The position numbers were made by a program, and so were the translations under genes. Under the pieces are notes generated by a model that saw only the letters and a list, made by a program, of their open reading frames with translations, did not search any database and had not been told where the DNA came from. Of a stretch of 64,000 nt of DNA, positions 62,619 through 64,000 are shown piece after piece (position 1 is the stretch's first letter; each line of letters opens with the position of its first letter). The DNA lies in the NCBI RefSeq assembly GCF_003762835.1, contig NZ_RJWA01000004.1, forward strand, positions 372,001 through 436,000. Direction: 5' to 3'. Origin of the DNA: Micromonospora sp. HM5-17 (GTDB lineage: Bacteria; Actinomycetota; Actinomycetes; Mycobacteriales; Micromonosporaceae).

Positions 62619-62667
62619 GCGGGCCGTTCTGTCCGCAGCGCTGAGGCGCGGGTTGCTGGGCGGCGCG

Positions 62668-62673
62668 TAGTCT
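62668..62673 (+). promoter_or_regulatory. -10 box of orn (leaderless)
   Basis: TAGTCT, then GGGCGGC and the GTG start codon of orn. Confidence 0.5.
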
Positions 62674-62680
62674 GGGCGGC

Positions 62681-63274
62681 GTGGCTGATCTTCTCGTCTG
62701 GGTCGACTGTGAGATGACTGGGCTTGACCTCGGCAAGGACAAGTTGCTCGAGGTCGCCGCGCTGGTGACGGACCGGGACCTGAACGTCCTCGGCGACGGC
62801 GTGGACGTCGTGATCCACGCCGACGAGGCCGCACTGGGCGGCATGCCGGAGATCGTCCGGGCGATGCACGAGAAGTCGGGTCTGACCGAAGAGGTGCGCC
62901 GCTCGACGGTCAGTCTGCGCGAGGCCGAGGACATGGTCCTGGAGTACGTCACGACGTACGTGAAGGATCCCCGGACGGCGCCGCTCTGCGGCAACTCGAT
63001 CGCCACCGACCGTGGTTTCCTCAGCCGGGACATGCCCCGGTTCGACGCCCACCTGCACTACCGCATGATCGACGTTTCCTCGATCAAGGAGCTGTGTCGT
63101 CGCTGGTACCCCCGGGTCTACTTCGGGCAGCCGGCCAAGGGGCTGGCCCATCGGGCGCTCGCCGACATCCGGGAGAGCATTCGGGAGCTGGAGTACTACC
63201 GGCGGACGATCTTCGTGCCGCTGCCCGGGCCGGACGTCGACGCCGCCAAGGCCATCGCCGCCGAGCTGTTGTAG
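62681..63274 (+). CDS. orn: Oligoribonuclease
   Basis: The 197-residue DEDDh exonuclease degrades two- to five-base RNAs and pGpG. Asp9 and Glu11 lie in [11 protein letters not shown]; further sites are [13 protein letters not shown] with the second Asp, [18 protein letters not shown], and [12 protein letters not shown], which carries the catalytic His and last Asp. The start is GTG, leaderless. Length and sequence are those of the canonical family. Confidence 0.96.
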   Translation: MADLLVWVDCEMTGLDLGKDKLLEVAALVTDRDLNVLGDGVDVVIHADEAALGGMPEIVRAMHEKSGLTEEVRRSTVSLREAEDMVLEYVTTYVKDPRTAPLCGNSIATDRGFLSRDMPRFDAHLHYRMIDVSSIKELCRRWYPRVYFGQPAKGLAHRALADIRESIRELEYYRRTIFVPLPGPDVDAAKAIAAELL

Positions 63275-63380
63275 CCGAGCTGTCGTATCCGGGGTCGGTG
63301 GACGTGGGCGTCCCGGCCGGTGGCCGCCGACCCGGGCCGGCTCGGGCCAACCCGGTCGACGGCGGGGGGCGGGGTGTGGC

Positions 63381-63386
63381 TATCAT
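63381..63386 (+). promoter_or_regulatory. Possible -10 box of tRNA-His
   Basis: TATCAT in a GC-rich context, about 80 bases before the tRNA. ATTCAACTGA occurs twice in the presumed leader, 18 bases apart (63436 and 63454). Confidence 0.35.
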
Positions 63387-63466
63387 TGGTCGTCGCCCCG
63401 GCCGAGTTCTGGGGCTGGGCGCGATGTTTGCGCGGATTCAACTGATCTGCGCATTCAACTGAACAT

Positions 63467-63540
63467 GGTGGCTGTAGCTCAGTTGGCAGAGCACCGGGTT
63501 GTGGTCCCGGGTGTCGTGGGTTCAAATCCCATCAGTCACC
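63467..63540 (+). tRNA. tRNA-His (anticodon GTG)
   Basis: The extra G-1 typical of tRNA-His is at 63467, opposite C73. The acceptor stem is GTGGCTG/CAGTCAC (one G-U). The anticodon stem CCGGG/CCCGG encloses TTGTGGT with anticodon GTG at 63501-63503, and the T-arm contains GGGTTCAAATCCC. CCA is not encoded. Confidence 0.95.
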
Positions 63541-63564
63541 CTGATCACGGGCCGTCCGGCCCGT

Positions 63565-63601
63565 ACGCGGAAGCCCCCTCCCTCGGAGGGGGCTTCCGCG
63601 T
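63565..63601 (+). terminator. Terminator after tRNA-His
   Basis: A perfect 17-bp stem (ACGCGGAAGCCCCCTCC and its complement) with a CTC loop, 24 bases past the tRNA end. Confidence 0.88.
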
Positions 63602-63670
63602 GTGAGAGGCCGATCACCCGGCTGCGGCCGCTCGGCCGTGGTGTCGCCGGGTCCACACCGCTGACGGAAC

Positions 63671-63705
63671 GGGCCGGGCCGGGGATACGTACCCCGGCCC
63701 GGCCC
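63671..63705. terminator. Hairpin, probably the terminator of the L,D-transpeptidase gene
   Basis: A perfect 14-bp GC stem (GGGCCGGGCCGGGG and its complement) around ATACGTA. On the minus strand it lies about 150 bases past the transpeptidase stop. Confidence 0.6.
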
Positions 63706-63859
63706 CGAAGGCGTCCACGTGGGCGGCCCGCGTCGGGCGGTCGTCCGCGGCCCGGTTACCGGCAGCTCGGCCGGCTGCTGCTGGAGAGCGAGTTCGGCGG
63801 CTCCATACCGAGCGGCGCCCGTATCACCCCGCCGCCGGGCCCCGTCGCCGCTCGCGCGG

Positions 63860-64000
63860 TCAGGCGTTCGGCGTCTCCGCCGGCTCGTACGGGAGCGCGC
63901 TGCCCTTGACGTACTCCTCCCAGCTCATGTTCCAGTCGGTCCAGCCGTTGCCGTTCTGGAGCTTGCGCTCGGTGCCCTTGATCACCACCGGGTCGCCGAC
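63860..64000 (-). CDS. C-terminal end of an L,D-transpeptidase (partial)
   Basis: The last 46 codons of a gene that continues beyond the window. VGDPVVIKGTERKLQNGNG, WTDWNMSWEEYVKGSALP and the short acidic tail resemble the C-terminal end of actinobacterial Ig-like L,D-transpeptidases (LdtMt2/LppS type), which make 3-3 cross-links in peptidoglycan. The catalytic Cys lies upstream, outside the window, so activity cannot be judged. Confidence 0.75.
   Translation of the reverse strand, partial: VGDPVVIKGTERKLQNGNGWTDWNMSWEEYVKGSALPYEPAETPNA

Larger units (their letters stand above)
63541..63859. other. Gap between tRNA-His and the transpeptidase gene
   Basis: About 320 bases without a credible gene. 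Two strong hairpins, listed separately, terminate transcription from the left and right; between and beyond them I see only GC-rich sequence. Confidence 0.55.

Overview
The window looks like a chromosomal segment of an actinomycete, most likely a member of the Micromonosporaceae (inference). The DNA is very GC-rich throughout. Many genes begin directly downstream of a TANNNT -10 box without a ribosome binding site. Actinobacterial signatures include mec-cysO-cysM, clpS-DUF2017, CtaD, an oligoribonuclease and a mycothiol-type DinB protein. No phage, insertion sequence, CRISPR array or rRNA was seen, and most genes are ordinary core or metabolic genes.

Layout. Positions 1-7130 hold the end of an unknown gene, a secreted GH12 cellulase with a CebR-type operator, an IclR regulator divergent from KDPG aldolase and KDG kinase, a 0.6-kb repeat-rich gap, and cytochrome oxidase subunit I closed by a strong terminator. 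Positions 7240-20345 hold a five-gene minus-strand operon: a DUF4132-like protein, a 1626-residue unknown, a MoxR AAA+ ATPase, a DUF5682-VWA fusion and a SWIM zinc-finger protein. It resembles the poorly understood E. coli yehI/yehLMPQ locus and is the least understood multi-gene system here. Positions 20735-28204 hold an MFS exporter, nicotinamidase and nicotinate phosphoribosyltransferase separated by a palindromic 56-bp repeat, a LuxR/ATPase regulator, a degenerate dynamin-like protein, and clpS-DUF2017.

Positions 28225-33721 hold an aldo-keto reductase and the set mec-cysO-cysM, then a metallo-beta-lactamase-fold protein, rph and rdgB, in the order known from M. tuberculosis but without the rhomboid and murI genes. 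CysO carries a 23-residue tail after its Gly-Gly, and a leaderless 29-codon ORF with a TTA codon precedes the MBL gene. Positions 33782-38696 hold two TetR genes, a MarR-DHA2 exporter pair, a DinB-like protein and an AraC regulator. Positions 38703-46805 are a complete histidine-utilisation operon: RpiR regulator, hutU, M20 amidase, hutF, hutI and hutH.

Positions 46945-53465 hold a MOSC protein, a membrane-anchored expansin-like protein, a GNAT, tRNA-Leu(TAG), a Bcp peroxiredoxin, and a four-gene ECF metal transporter behind a Nur-like (nickel) operator. Positions 53444-59171 are a probable copper-handling cluster: an unknown membrane protein, DsbA-like and MauE/DoxX-like proteins transcribed one way, CopC-CopD and YcnI the other. 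The rest holds a membrane protein with a proline-rich tail, a GT87-type mannosyltransferase, orn, tRNA-His and the C-terminal end of an L,D-transpeptidase.

All calls come from reading the sequence and remembered family knowledge; no database search was run.
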